Shown piece after piece: positions 14,100 to 25,559 of a DNA stretch of 64,000 bases. A program made the position numbers and the translations under genes. The stretch is from Tanypteryx hageni (Eukaryota > Arthropoda > Insecta > Odonata > Petaluridae): the NCBI GenBank assembly GCA_028673005.1, contig CM054115.1, positions 193,076,370 to 193,140,369 on the forward strand, given 5' to 3'. The notes below the pieces were generated by a model. The model ran no database searches, had not been told where the DNA came from, and was given only the letters and a program-made list of their open reading frames with translations. Numbering within the stretch: position 1 is the first letter of the stretch; each line of letters begins with the position of its first letter.

Positions 14100-14860
14100 A
14101 AAGGGAAGATGCGGTTTGGTGGACGTTTTTTGTTTGGCATCAAGATGGCTTGAGGAGTCGTTCGGATCAATGAAGAAAGATAAGATGTAAAAAAGGCAAT
14201 TCTTTCGCCAACATCCAAACCCACCCTTTACCTCTTTAAATATCTCTATTTCTGCTTTCCTGGGTTTCCGCCTCGCCCAGCCTTTTTCACGGATCTTTAT
14301 CGTTAGAGAACTCGTTAAGTACAATATATTGCTTCAGTTTACCGCACATGATAAAGGAAAATGCCTTTTTACTTATTTTTCCTATGGAACTCTCGGAATC
14401 GACTGTATAGACCATTGTTTTTAATCCACTGCTTTTATAGATGTCTTTCTAAATTATGAAGAGTGATGCGCTTCGTGGGGATACTAATAACATTGGATTC
14501 TGCATACATGTACTTTTTGTAGCGCTGCCGTTGGCGATTAATTTGCTTCAGTGAAAGAATTTTTCTCACGGCACATTTGGATGACTACATTTAAGGTTAA
14601 AATAATATTGCGGTTTTTCTCTTCTAGTTTTTGTTTGAAGGTTAATTTTGGTAGCAAAACTATTACGCCGATAGAGCGAAAAGTTTAATATAAAATTTTT
14701 TGTGCATTTGGGTGATTTTTATAAGAGAAAAAATTCTTAATGCATTTAATCTCCGTCCTGCTGTTAGAGAGTATTTATGCTTTAAAGACGGATGCATATA
14801 AAATAAATTTAGAAATTACAGCAAAATTATATGTATGGGAATTAGCTTTACGGCACGCAT
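14100..14860. other. No recognised feature
   Basis: AT-rich sequence with short frames. Nothing recognised before the inverted Penelope-like fragment begins. Confidence 0.45.
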
Positions 14861-14865
14861 ACTAT

Positions 14866-15175
14866 GATAAAAAGTTACAGATCTCCAAATGCTCTAATAA
14901 AATTTTAAAGTTGTAATACTCCATTAAGAAAAGGGATAAGGGAAAAATTTTTTAAAATTGAAAAATTGAGAAATTGATAAATAAAAACCTCACCCATACA
15001 CCCAGATACTCCACCTGTCATTGAGGGGCTTTTTAAGGCCAGCATCAGGGACAGCAGGTCAGTTAACCAAGGTATACGGGAGACTCCTCCGCGCCAGAGA
15101 CCTGCAAACACACTCAACATTCACACAGATCCGGTGTACGAAGAAATGGCAGTGACCTTTGTCGTAGACAAAAAA
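14866..15175 (+). mobile_element. Penelope-like fragment, left arm of an inverted pair
   Basis: This ~310-bp stretch is an imperfect reverse complement of 15893-16207. Matched blocks include the words around ATCTCCAAATGC (14881), the CTCACCCATACACC block (14991) and GTCGTAGACAAA (15160). Read on the plus strand, its frame resembles the reading of the right arm on the minus strand up to a Val-Val-Asp-Lys-Lys stretch. It therefore looks like the upstream flank of a Penelope-like GIY-YIG region, present here in opposite orientation and cut off. The identity is inferred from the adjoining fragment, not from this piece alone. Confidence 0.6.
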
Positions 15176-15397
15176 TAAAACAGACAGAAGTCAGAAAAAT
15201 AAAAAAATAAAACCTCGGTTAATCCGATTAAGAAGAATAATTAAAAGTAATTGGAACTATCGAGTATGCAAAAAATAGTGTTGCAGTTACCCTTGTCGTA
15301 AGTTAAAACGAAAGAAGGCGGAAGAGAACATGAAAATAATCAAAATAAAACAGAATCGGTGAAGCTGATTCGAGGAAAGAGTAAGAAAGGAAGCATT

Positions 15398-15446
15398 GAC
15401 TAATACCTACGTGTATTTCGGCTACCAAGTAGCCCTCTTCAGAGTC
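15398..15446 (-). ncRNA. Hammerhead ribozyme-like motif of a Penelope-like element
   Basis: On the minus strand the parts of a hammerhead appear in order. Stem I strand GACT (15446-15443) is followed by core CTGAAGA (15442-15436) and one extra G. Stem II is GGCTA-loop-TAGCC (15434-15420, five perfect pairs), then core GAAA (15419-15416). Stem III is TAC, six-base loop, GTA (15415-15404), plus the conserved A-T closing pair. T at 15402 is the cleavage-site base, then stem I closes with AGTC (15401-15398). All invariant core bases are present; the unpaired G before stem II is unusual. Penelope-like retroelements are known to carry hammerheads with very short stem III. Activity is not shown. Confidence 0.6.
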
Positions 15447-15658
15447 TTGAAGGTAAAATAATGCCCGGTATGGGAAGCTCGGTGTTTATATATAGTGCCA
15501 GAGAAGAAAAAAATGGGGGTGACGGCGGAGGGAAGAAGACGGTTAACCAAGGTATAGGGAAAGTGAAAGGAGTGGGAGAGGGGGGTGTAGTAGCCGTCAA
15601 CTAAGTAAGGACACGAAAGAAAAACTACGTAAAGGAAGTGACACGAAGAAACCCAGGT

Positions 15659-15937
15659 TCAAATTTTTCCGTCGGAAAGTGCAAACAACGGTGATAGAAT
15701 GAAGCCACTATCCTGATTTAAAAGGCGGCTTTTATTTTTGAAAATCAATAAACCCTCGTACGGGTCAAGAAAATTGTTGGGAATGTGTTTTAATAGTTTA
15801 AGATTTTCAGCGCTGATTTTGTGGATAGTATTGATCATATGTACTGCTACACTTGATTTTTCATGTCTTCCGTACTTACGGTGGCTTAAATGTTTTTTTT
15901 TATCTACGACAAGGATCACAGCAATTTTTTCATACAC
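15659..15937 (-). pseudogene. Penelope-like element, C-terminal GIY-YIG endonuclease remnant
   Basis: A 92-residue frame shows the pattern seen at the C-terminus of Penelope-like retroelement proteins. A Ser-Ser-Val-Ala-Val-His stretch stands at the place of the usual Ser-x-Val-Ala-x-His. It is followed by an Ile-His-Lys-Ile region, a basic segment, and near the end Leu-Asn-Gln-Asp-Ser-Gly-Phe-Ile-Leu-Ser-Pro, like the family ending (Asn-x-Asp-x-Gly-Phe-x-Leu-Ser). The reverse transcriptase and the front of the GIY-YIG domain are missing; the frame starts where the inverted flank begins. The hammerhead-like motif lies about 210 bp downstream on the same strand, as expected for this retroelement class. 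It is a dead fragment. Confidence 0.6.
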
Positions 15938-16207
15938 CCAATCTCTGTGAATGCTGAGTGTGTTTGTAAGTCTCTGGTGCGAAGAAGTCTCCCGTAAACC
16001 TTGGTTGGCTGACCTGCTGTCCCTGGTGCTGGCCTTAAAAAGCCCCTAAAAGGCAGGTGGAGTGTCTGGTTGTATGGGTGAGGTTTTCGTCTATTCAATT
16101 TTTTTAATTTTTAAAATTTATTTCCCCACTTCCCTTTTCTTATTGGAGTGTCTAAACTTTAATATTTGAGTACGGCATTTGGAGATTTATTACCTTTTAT
16201 CAGAGCA
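15893..16207 (-). mobile_element. Penelope-like fragment, right arm of an inverted pair
   Basis: Imperfect reverse complement of 14866-15175, with small indels. On the minus strand it runs directly into the GIY-YIG remnant, so this arm is the one still joined to recognisable retroelement sequence. Penelope-like elements often insert as partial copies in direct or inverted arrangement, which fits the layout. The outer ends of the two arms have a similar TGATAAAA-type sequence, but I found no convincing target-site duplication. Confidence 0.55.
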
Positions 16208-16209
16208 AA

Positions 16210-17200
16210 ATTAAATAAATAACAATCTCTGGCGAAATAACCTAATCAGAAATGCTATTTAACAGAGAAAATATATATTTTAGCTTCCATAAATAACAAT
16301 ATTCCTCCGAGAATTTGCTATTGAGCACATAAAATTAAATATTTCTCTTCACAAACATTATGCTAGGATACCTTAATTTTGAGATAGAGATCCTGGAGTT
16401 TATTGCGCACCGTCCTAAGGTGGATTCCATTGTTGATTTGCATATTAAAAGTCTTCATGGGAATGCGGGTCAAAAATGGTATAACTATGTCATACCACCC
16501 AATCAGATCGGTGAATTTTCACTTACGTTAAAATGAAACTAAAAACTCGTGTCAAAACCCCCAATAAGAGCTGCCATGGTAACGGAGAAAAAAATTGAAA
16601 AGTAAATCCGAATTCAGATAAGTGAACTTCATTAAATTTTGATATTTGGAAAACTCTTAAAATACAACGAAATGAATTTATTTGAATAGTGAACTTTAAA
16701 CAAAACTCCTACATAAATTGAAACAAAATTATAAATTGCAATTCTTGCATTTAACGAGAAAAATTATTCTGCGTTCTTTGCGAGCATTAATACGATCCGT
16801 TTCAGGACAACTTTATCGTTTAACTGCGATTCCATTTTGAAGGCAATTAATTTACCTTAATTCCCAAACCAAAAACTGGAATGTAAGACATCAACTTTTA
16901 CAAAATCCCACTTTTTAGGGCGCATTTTGCTATCGTCTCCAACCATATTTGTTTAGTTGAATTTATCGCGCAAACAATCTGTTGGAGATTTTTTCGGACG
17001 CAAAATATTCCTCTCGGTGTATACCAAAGAGAATTACGATTAGCCGATTCAAAAAAATACGTAAATAATATAAATTCTCATTACCCGCAGATGCTTGCCG
17101 AGAGTAGGATTTAAAGCACTTAGAATAATGGATGAATCTCTTATTCGTAGTCTCTTCGTGGATTATTAATTGCAAGACTAACGCCATTTGAGAAGATATG
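16210..17200. other. No recognised feature
   Basis: AT-rich sequence, short frames only. Confidence 0.45.
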
Positions 17201-17204
17201 TGGC

Positions 17205-17720
17205 GATTAGAGCGGGAGATAGATAGGGAGGGAGGGAGATAGGGAAGGAGGAAGGGAGATAGGGAGAGAGGGAGAGAGGGAGGGAGAGAGAAAAGAATAG
17301 CAAGAGGGATGGAGGGAGTGAGATAAGGAGAGCAAGAAGGAGGGAGGGAGGGAGAGGAGAGGGAGAAAAGGGGAGAGGGAGGGAAGGAGATAGATAGGGA
17401 AGGAGAGAGAGAATGAGAGCAAGAGGGAGATAGAGAGGGAGGGAGAGGGAGGAAAGGCAAAGAGAGAGAAAGCAAGAGGGAGATAGAGAGGGAGGGAGAG
17501 AGAGGAGAGGCAGAGAGAGAGAGAGAGCAAGAGGGAGGGAGGAATAGGGAGTTGAAATAGTGTTGTAGTGAGAGGGATGGAGGCGGAAACTGCGGGTAGT
17601 GGAGGGGGGAGAGAGAAGGGGTTGGCGAGGGGGGTATGATCGCAGGAGAGGATGAAAGAGGGAGGAGGAAAGAGGGAGGAGTAGAGTGGGCGTGAGTTGA
17701 GTGGGAGAGCGCAAATTCCG
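17205..17720. repeat. Long polypurine (GGGAGGGAGA) array
   Basis: About 500 bp that is nearly all A and G on the plus strand, with GGAGGGAGAGAGG-like units and AGCAAGAGGGAGATAGAGAGG repeated two to three times around 17405-17530. Reverse-strand Ser/Leu/Pro-rich frames overlapping it are products of composition. Confidence 0.88.
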
Positions 17721-17724
17721 AGAC

Positions 17725-19065
17725 GAAAGCGGCGTAAAAGTGGCGCACCGATCCTCCCAACTCTTTTTTCTCCGATTGCTAATTAAAGCTTGCGTCCGTC
17801 ACGCTGGAGCTCTAAATATTTAAAACTTTGCTAATAGGTATGCATTAAGCATTCATGATATTTAAAAGCACCCTTTCAAAATACTTAGCAACCACGCGCG
17901 CGAGCCTGTCTGCATGTGTACATAAGGAATCAGTATTTTTCTGCCTAACGCGCAAGTTTTTTCTGATGAAATTATAGTACCCTCATTTATTTGTTATGCA
18001 TTCTATTTGTCTTTTCCTAACGTTGTTTACGTTCAAATTGCATCTTATCTATCATGGGATATGCTGTGTTTAATGGTGGATTACATCTCCATTTTTATTC
18101 TTCTCATTGGATTTCCTTCGTCCCATTTTCACTAGGGCGTTCCAGAGATTTTTGTGAATTCTCTTTTCAAAACTCAACGGATAAGGCTTTCAGTGCCGGA
18201 AATTGGTGGAGTATTTGACTAAATCTCTCAAAAGATTGATGTCCCTATCCATTTCGATTCGAAAACACTCAGTCATTTTCATTTTGGAGCACGCCGCTTC
18301 CCTTAATGATGATCGAGGCTAATAAATAATTCCCTGGACGATAGTTAGAGAACGTACATAATTTAAAATAAACAAAGTTCTCTTTTGGGATCGAGGTAAT
18401 ACTACTACTTCTCTTTTATTTGGTCTTAAATTACCTCTCGTACTTATTTCACTTCGCCGCTCAGTATTTTGCGCTTACTTCTTTATTTCGAAACATCGTC
18501 ACTCCCCACTCGTACTTCTACGTTTTTAATCTGAAAATGCAATCCCATTTCCATCTAGAACTGACATCTCCTTTCATTATTTCATAATTTGTCCTAAATT
18601 AAAATTCCTTACTTTTTTATTAATCGTATCGCTGTGGGACATGATTTTTTTGTCTCCTCTTCGTCAAAGTACATTGGATTTGACTCATTGTGTCGACATT
18701 TTATGAAACGCTGTATTGCTAGGGCACTTTTTAATTAAAAGAGCGCAACGCTATCTTAAAATCTTTCATCTTCCATGCGGGAAACGTATCTTAGATGTAA
18801 AATGATTCCTGTTTAAATAATTTTCTCCCATAACGTCCCTAATTTTTCATTGTCTATCGCTTCACACCGTCCGATCAAACAACTTCAAAAGCTCGATTCG
18901 TATGCATTCCACTTAACTCCCACGAATGCTGAATTTCCACCAAAATTGGCTTCCTTCAACACGCAACCGGGAGTTACCTTAATTATCCATAAGTATCCAT
19001 ATAGAAACTACATACATGGAAAGATAAGTTTTTTAACACAAACGTAAATTGAACTCTCAATATTG
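17725..19065. other. No recognised feature
   Basis: Mixed AT-rich sequence without a recognisable frame or repeat. Confidence 0.45.
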
Positions 19066-19072
19066 GTTCATG

Positions 19073-19157
19073 TTTCTCTCTCTCTTTCTCACTCTGTCTC
19101 CCTAATAAAGTCGTTTGTCTGTCTGTCTGTCTCTCTTTCTCTCTCTCTCTCTCTCTT
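19073..19157. repeat. (CT)n / (CTGT)n compound microsatellite
   Basis: TCTCTCTCTTTCTC runs flank four GTCT/CTGT units around 19110-19130, followed by a clean (CT)n run at 19136-19156. Confidence 0.9.
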
Positions 19158-19159
19158 CG

Positions 19160-21985
19160 CCTCCCGTTCTATTCTTCTCACATCCCTTCAATAAACGCCG
19201 CTACATTGGTCACATTCCTTTGACTTAGAGGAACTCATTAGTGCCTCGACAGATGTAACTCCACCAGCGCTAGTTCGTATTCTAAAGTCGGATCATTTTT
19301 CATTTCAGATATCCATATTTTTTCTTTATTCAAACTATTGCTAAATTTATAAATTAAATTCTTTTGAGTGTGAACGGAGTGCGGTTTCTTTTAGTTGGCT
19401 TTTTATACTTTTCCGTGTGTTAATTACTAATTTTTGCAACGCATTTCTCAATTTTTTTTCAAAAACCGAATAAAGCGCTTTAAAGATATAACTAGACATT
19501 CTCATATGTAGCTTCGTAATCACTGGAAAAATTAATGATTTCCCGTAATAATACAAATCGCAAAATTGAAGCTCCATCACACGTTGGAATGGAATTTGAA
19601 TGCCTTTCAATAATTTAGGCAGAAATATACGCAATACTTCAGCAAAAACACTAATTTTTATGGCGAAATTATAATTTGAATTGCACTTTTATAAAAACAT
19701 ACACCTCTGAAGGAAAATGCAAATAAATACGATTTGAATAGCAAACAAGTAATCGTTTTCTTTGCGAAATTATGATAAATATACTCAAGGTACCCGACTT
19801 AGTTCTTAAAAATAATCTTTACTTTTCTTAAAAGCAAAAAAGACGAATTTTGAAGCGAACATGGAAGTTTGGATCCCATCCAAGCAGTTTGCCTATAACA
19901 ACTACTGACTAAGTTATTAAAGCGTTCGGCTCTAGCTACAAATTATCAGAGTGGAGCATAGAGAAGACTGGAGCGAGCCATCAAGTGTTTATAATTGGAT
20001 CGCTTCATCTATAACGAATTATCGCTATTTAGAGGGAGCAAAAGAGGACAAGAGGCGAAATAGAGGTCGATCGGTCCTAATGCACTTCACTCGAAATCTA
20101 ATAATCCTCTTCTCTGCTGAGGGAAACAACGCTCACATGGGGTTCCGCCCCTTTTGGATTATGGACGCGCGGAGCGGACTTTGCATTTTAGAACAATCGA
20201 ACATCTTAAGAACAGTACAGGAAGAATAGGTGGAGAAAGGAATTCCTCGGATTTGCTTTGAATTTGGTAATTTATTAGATATGAAGTAAATTTTGTGCTA
20301 TGATTACGTGAGTGGATTATTTCAATTTCCGATTGGCCGCTCACGGTATATGGAGAATGGTACGAATAGGGAATGCAATACCTGTATCCCGGAATACCGA
20401 TCAGTTTTTCAATACCAAAATACTGTAATACCGTTCTATTTAATACCGATATTTCTGTTTGTAGACCAGAGGAGATGTTTATTTGATCATGGAAGGTTCT
20501 CTCTCTCTCTCTCCAGACGAATTTCGTTTTTCAATTACTCAGCCATTCGTGAGACATCAAGTTTGGAAGGAGGGGGGGAAGAATATTTCCAGGCACCCAG
20601 GCTTCTGTTTTTTTCCGTCACCATTCATTCAGATAAATACAGTTAGAGAAAGAAAAGCGTCATTGTCTGCACGTATCTGAGGTCAGTTTATTAACAAGTA
20701 ATGATATAAAAATGAATTTTTATAAATAACTTTTATATAGATAATGACTTATATGTATTAACGTAATGATATTTTCAATAACATAGAGTATATTATTTAA
20801 AATATTTACACTGAACTTGTTTGAAACAATTATATATTCATTCAGCACTTGTTTATTCATACTTAATTCAGCAAAAAAAATACTATCGGCTGTCACACCA
20901 ACTATTTCTCGTTTTACATATAACCTAATAAAATCATACTATAATGTAGCAAGCGTGAGTTTGTCTGTCCGGATTCTGATTGACTGTCGAGAAGCGATAG
21001 CTCTGTTTCTGGCGACAAGAAATCATAATTTTAAAATAAAAATTTTAATGTATTTGTTTCTGAACTGAACTGATTTCGTATTAATTTCTAAGTCAGATGA
21101 CTCTCATAGACCATATCCTTACGATCCATCATCTTTGCAAAATCGAAGACAAAACGTACGATTGGAGGAGACTAATGAAAATTATCGCTACAGAGGGTAA
21201 CCACCGATCATCTCACAACAAACTAACACTAAACCATACAGAATATAAAAAAGTATGAAAATTTGCGGCTGTCATTATCGTGTAACCACAGATATATTCA
21301 GAATCAATCGCAACATAAATTATTTTTTATTATCTCAAGTAAATATAAACATATATGTTGCCTTGGTAATGCCAATCAATGAATAACAGTGAAGGTAAAC
21401 ATCAGAATTGTTGCCAATAAACAGAAATGAAGATTATCATTTATTTTGCACATTAAAAAAATAATAATATTAATGAAGTCAGATACAGCGATTTGAATTT
21501 ATGAATATTTGAAGGACTTTGAGGACATTTTCTGGGAAAGATGCGTGTCTTTAATCTTTAGCTAAAAAGAGAAAAAAATCATTTAAATTTATTTTATAAA
21601 ATCACGTTTTGCATGCACCAAAAAGTAAATAAATCGCTATTTCTATTTTGAGGAAAAGATCCATCCCACCCCATTAACACTCCAATAGAACAGTTCAACC
21701 ATTAAAATAATCTTTTTGGTAATTGCCTCCTCAGTTCATTGGATATTCCTATACAACTGATATATTTCGTAGAACTCACGAAGAAGTATCCCAAAGAAAT
21801 ATTAAAATCTCTGTATATAAATTAAAAGAATAGTTAATAAGGGTTGGCAAACAAAAACAATATATCTAAATACAATTATTGCATCAAGTATCATTGAAAA
21901 TATTATAAATAGACTTCATAGTATCAATCTCTGCTAATCAAAACCATTATCTATCTATCTCTCCCTCCTTCTGACTAATTCACTC
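19160..21985. other. No recognised feature
   Basis: Long AT-rich stretch without recognisable domain or RNA. Around 20365-20455 the words AATACC and ATACCG recur several times, which may be a decayed transposon end, but I could not pair it with a partner. Confidence 0.4.
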
Positions 21986-22013
21986 TCACTCCCCACCATC
22001 ACCACCATTCCAA

Positions 22014-22850
22014 TTTTCTCCTGTAACTCAGCTGGAAGTACTGAATTGTTTACGTAAAATCAAGTCCAGAGCACAAGGTGCTGACGAAATTCCAATAGTT
22101 TTCCTTCATAAGATTATTCATCTAGTTCTACCCGTCATCACTCATATATTCAATTGGTCGCTTATGCAAAACAAATTCCCATCGCAATGGAAACTCGCCA
22201 TAGTCCGTCCCATACCTAAGAAAAGCCTTACTTCTGACATAACCGACTTTCGGCCCATCAGTTTACTTCCTGTATTATCAAAGGCATTTGAATAGGTTTT
22301 ACATGAACAAATCACATATTTTCTAATTAGAAATAATATCCTCGATTCTCTACAATCAGGATTCCAAAAATCACACATCACTACAACAGCACTCCTCAAA
22401 ATCACTGACGATATCAGATTAGCAATGGACAAAAGAGAAGTCACTATCATGACTCTTCTTGACTTTAGTAAAGCTTTTGACTCTGTAGATATAAACATAC
22501 TTCTAACCAAACTACGCCTCATGAACTTCTCCTCAGATTCCCTAAACTAAATTAGTTCTTACCTGAATGATCGCCATCAAAAGGACGTAACTGACAATCA
22601 TTCCTCAAGATGGATTAAAGTGACACGTGGCGTACCATAAGGTTCCACCCTCGGGCCACTGCTCTTCTCTCTGTACATTAATGACATATCTTCTCAGCTT
22701 GCTCACTGTAAATACCACCTTTATGCTGATGATCTCCAAATCTATATGCACTCTCGTTCTATTGATCTCCCTCATATCATTGGTAGAATGAACCATGACC
22801 TCAATTCTTTATCGAAATGGAGCAATGTTTCCTCAAAATTAATCCTTTAA
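22014..22850 (+). pseudogene. LINE reverse transcriptase core, interrupted
   Basis: Conceptual translation shows reverse transcriptase motifs in order: an Ala-Asp-Glu-Ile-Pro stretch in the fingers (22078-22093), Asp-Phe-Arg-Pro-Ile-Ser-Leu-Leu-Pro (about 22247), Leu-Leu-Asp-Phe-Ser-Lys-Ala-Phe-Asp (about 22457), a Gly-Val-Pro-stop-Gly-Ser box (about 22629) and the catalytic Tyr-Ala-Asp-Asp (about 22719). At least three stops lie in the frame (near 22294, 22549 and 22639), one of them replacing the Gln of the normally invariant Gly-Val-Pro-Gln-Gly. It therefore cannot give a functional enzyme. The active-site Asp pair itself survives. Confidence 0.8.
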
Positions 22851-22978
22851 AAAGTCAGTCTATTATTATTGGGTATCCCAAACTTCTCTCGTCACTAAAC
22901 TTCTCGGAACTTCCCCCAATTCTGCTCAATAACTCATTCGTTTCCAAAAAACTGCAACCAATCTCGGGTTAGTATTCA

Positions 22979-23575
22979 ATGACACATTGTCCTGGACTGA
23001 TCATAAAACTAAAGTGTTGTAATACTGTTAACAGTTCACTTCACTCACTTAAAAGAATTAAAAGCATTACCCATTTCTCCCTTCGCAAGCGACTTATCAC
23101 CGCTCTTGTCCTTCCTCACCTCGATTACTGCGATACGGTCTATCAAGATCTATCTAACGAGCTATCTCTAAAATTGCAGCGTGCACAAAATTCCTGCGTA
23201 AGATTCATTTGTGATCTCCAAAAGAGAGACCATGTCACTCAACCTCTATATACGTTAGGCTGGCTTCGCACTGAAGCTCGTAGACGTCTTCACCTCCTCT
23301 CGTTATCTTACCGAATTATAACTCTTCAAAACCCGCAGTATCTGAACTCCAAATTTTCCCAAATGAACTCTGTACACAACGCCAACACTAGGGGCACCAA
23401 TCTCTTCCAGATCCCACATCACAGGACGGAAATTTATAATAAATCCTTCCGTGTTACAGCTTGTAGACTTTGGAACGCCCTACCTACTGACCTCCAAAAC
23501 GCAACATCTCTCCACATATTCAAACATAAATACTTTAAATTGCTGTTCTCTGCCCAAAATTCAGGTCAGCTTTAA
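22979..23575 (+). pseudogene. LINE ORF2 C-terminal region
   Basis: A 198-codon open stretch in a frame different from the upstream reverse transcriptase. It carries the thumb/C-terminal pattern of Jockey/CR1-type LINEs: Leu-Val-Leu-Pro-His-Leu-Asp-Tyr-Cys-Asp, then Leu-Gln-Arg-Ala-Gln-Asn-Ser-Cys-Val-Arg, a Leu-Gly-Trp-Leu block, and Trp-Asn-Ala-Leu-Pro near the end. Its length and good preservation suggest a fairly recent insertion that was frameshifted between 22850 and 22980. The first Met is internal to the original protein and not a true start. Confidence 0.8.
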
Positions 23576-23744
23576 CATTTTCTTCTTACCTATTGCAAGA
23601 CGGCTTCCTTCACTCTTCCTTACTTAATGAACATTAATTAATTTCTTCGCAGGTTATCGAGTTCGCAAAATGTACGCCTCCTTCGACTGTTACCTTTTCA
23701 TTGTCTAGTGTCTACTAAGTTATAGTGTTTATACTAATTCTCAT

Positions 23745-23910
23745 TGTTTTATATCATTCTGTATTTTTTCATACTATTTCATACTGATTTATATCATTTT
23801 GTATTGTTTTATACTGATTTATATCATTTTGTATTGTTTTATACAATTTCGTATTACTTTATTTTATTATGTATTGTTTTATATCATATGTGTAATTTTG
23901 TATAATTTCC
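23745..23910 (+). repeat. 30-bp minisatellite in the LINE 3' UTR
   Basis: Repeats of a ~30-bp AT-rich unit containing ACTGATTTATATCATTTTG followed by TATTGTTTTAT. At least two perfect and several degenerate copies are seen. It lies between the stop codon of the LINE and the conserved 3' end, so it is probably part of the element. Confidence 0.8.
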
Positions 23911-24459
23911 TTCTTTCTTATGTTATGCATGATCCAACAACAATCTCCATATTCATTGTATATATTTCAAGTATATTTCATGTTATTCTGCCTAATTATT
24001 GTATTATATTTCTTGGTTTGCATTACGTTAATACCTATATATATATTTTTTATGACGGTATACAACGATGCTGTATATACGAAGACTTACTGTACATACT
24101 CCTTTCTATTTAATGTTGTATTACTATAATATAATATGTACACTATCTAGGGTTTTCGCAGGTTTTTCACACCCCCCTTCTCAGTGGGTGTTTTCCTGCG
24201 TGGGTTTTACTAGGGAGGACATGTCTGTTTTACCTAGGTTTTCCCCACAATCTCTAATCTGTCTTCAATTTTATATATATATATTTTTTACTCTGTATGA
24301 TTTAGGTATATACTGTTAATGTAATGCATATTGTAATATCTTACTTTACCATTTTTTATATTTATTATATTGACGAAGGGTTAAATGTAAGAATGGACGT
24401 TATGGTCTAAATTTCGCCCGAATAAAGACGATTATCTATCTATCTATCTATCTTCCCCT

Positions 24460-25140
24460 CTCTCTCTCTCATTTCTTTCATTCTCTCTCTCCTATTTTAC
24501 GTACTAAACATTCAAAGCACGCTTTCCTTAAGCATCTATAATAATATAGCTACTAGTGCCTCACTCACTCACTAACACAAAACTCTTAAGCAGTTCTAGA
24601 AGGGATAGAAATCTACAATTTGGTATGTTGATAGGTCGAGTGTCACAACGGACGAGAAAAATCGAAAATCACAAGTAAGTTTATATTTAAGAGGTCTTTT
24701 TATTTCCAATGTTCCATTTCAATACCCCATAAGAAAAGCATGGGATTCAGTGCAAGGTTTTCTAAAAATGCATTTTTTAATTACGATACGAATTCGCAAA
24801 ATAAATAGTTGTCTATGTGGTAGAACGGAGTTCTTAATTTATGAACGCATAATTCAAGTGAGTACCGAATTAGCGTAATATCTGCTTTTAATCAGAAAAA
24901 GTGTGGATTTTTTCCTCCTTCAAAAATGGAAATTTTTAAATATTATGGCAGCAACTTCAATGCTTTTAAAGGCATCCGATATTACAGGTTACGATTACAG
25001 AGATTTAAGGCTTTTAATGGAAATTAATGCCGTCATAACGAATTAGAGTTGAACTTCCATAACTCGAATCTAAAGGAAAAGTGAGAATTATTCGAGTAAT
25101 AGAAAATTCCAATTATGGAAATATATGTTTTAATATTTGT
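24460..25140. other. No recognised feature
   Basis: AT-rich sequence. Around 25045-25110 an inverted pair of CTCGAAT/ATTCGAG words resembles DNA-transposon ends, but it is too weak to call. Confidence 0.35.
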
Positions 25141-25142
25141 AT

Positions 25143-25452
25143 ATCTAATATATTATAACCGCTGTCTCTGCCTGCGTCTCTGCGTCCCTGCCTGCCTGCG
25201 TCCCTCTCTGCCTGCGTCCCTGCCTGCCTGTGTCTCTGCCTGCCTGTGTCTGAATCCTCGAGTGACCTTACCTTCCGGCATGAACGCAAATAAACCGGGA
25301 ACGGTAGGCTCGATTTCGACAAATCTAATATATTATAACTGCTGTGTCTCTGCCTGCCTGCATCCCTGCCTGCCTGCGTCTGAAGCCTCGAGTGACATTA
25401 CCTTCCGGCATGAACGCAAATAAACCGGCATGTATTGGCTCGATTTCGACAT
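25143..25452. repeat. Tandem duplication of a ~130-180-bp unit with inner (CTGC/GTCC) repeats
   Basis: Two adjacent copies start with ATCTAATATATTATAAC (25144 and 25323). Each then has a CTGCCTGCGTCC-type microsatellite, longer in copy 1, and a conserved block CTCGAGTGAC...CCTTCCGGCATGAACGC, ending GGCTCGATTTCGAC. Copies differ mainly in the number of CTGC units. Cys/Leu/Pro frames across it are caused by the repeat. Confidence 0.88.
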
Positions 25453-25559
25453 ATCTTTCGCTTGAATATTCGGTGCAAACTCCTACAGGTTTTAAGTGAG
25501 TAGTCGTCCTCCAAAAAAGCATGGGTTCGATACCGGGATAGTTTTCGTTTTTGCATTTG

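Larger units (their letters stand above)
21990..24455 (+). mobile_element. Jockey/CR1-type non-LTR retrotransposon (LINE), 5'-truncated and decayed
   Basis: About 2.5 kb of a LINE on the plus strand. It begins inside the reverse transcriptase and continues through the C-terminal region, a 3' UTR with a 30-bp minisatellite, an AATAAA at 24421 and a terminal (TATC)n tail at 24432-24454. A short microsatellite tail instead of poly(A) is common in this LINE group. No endonuclease domain is present. The last ~440 bp are shared with the minus-strand copy at 59537-59975, which confirms the 3' boundary. In-frame stops and a frame change make it inactive. The 5' boundary is uncertain; a weak TATCTATC run lies at 21945-21962, just upstream. 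Confidence 0.85.

Noticed and set aside
12806..14324. Long Pro/Ser/Leu-rich reverse-strand frames of 472 and 439 codons
   Set aside because: Produced by the 16-bp purine minisatellite, in which all frames stay open; the flanking parts show no recognisable domain.
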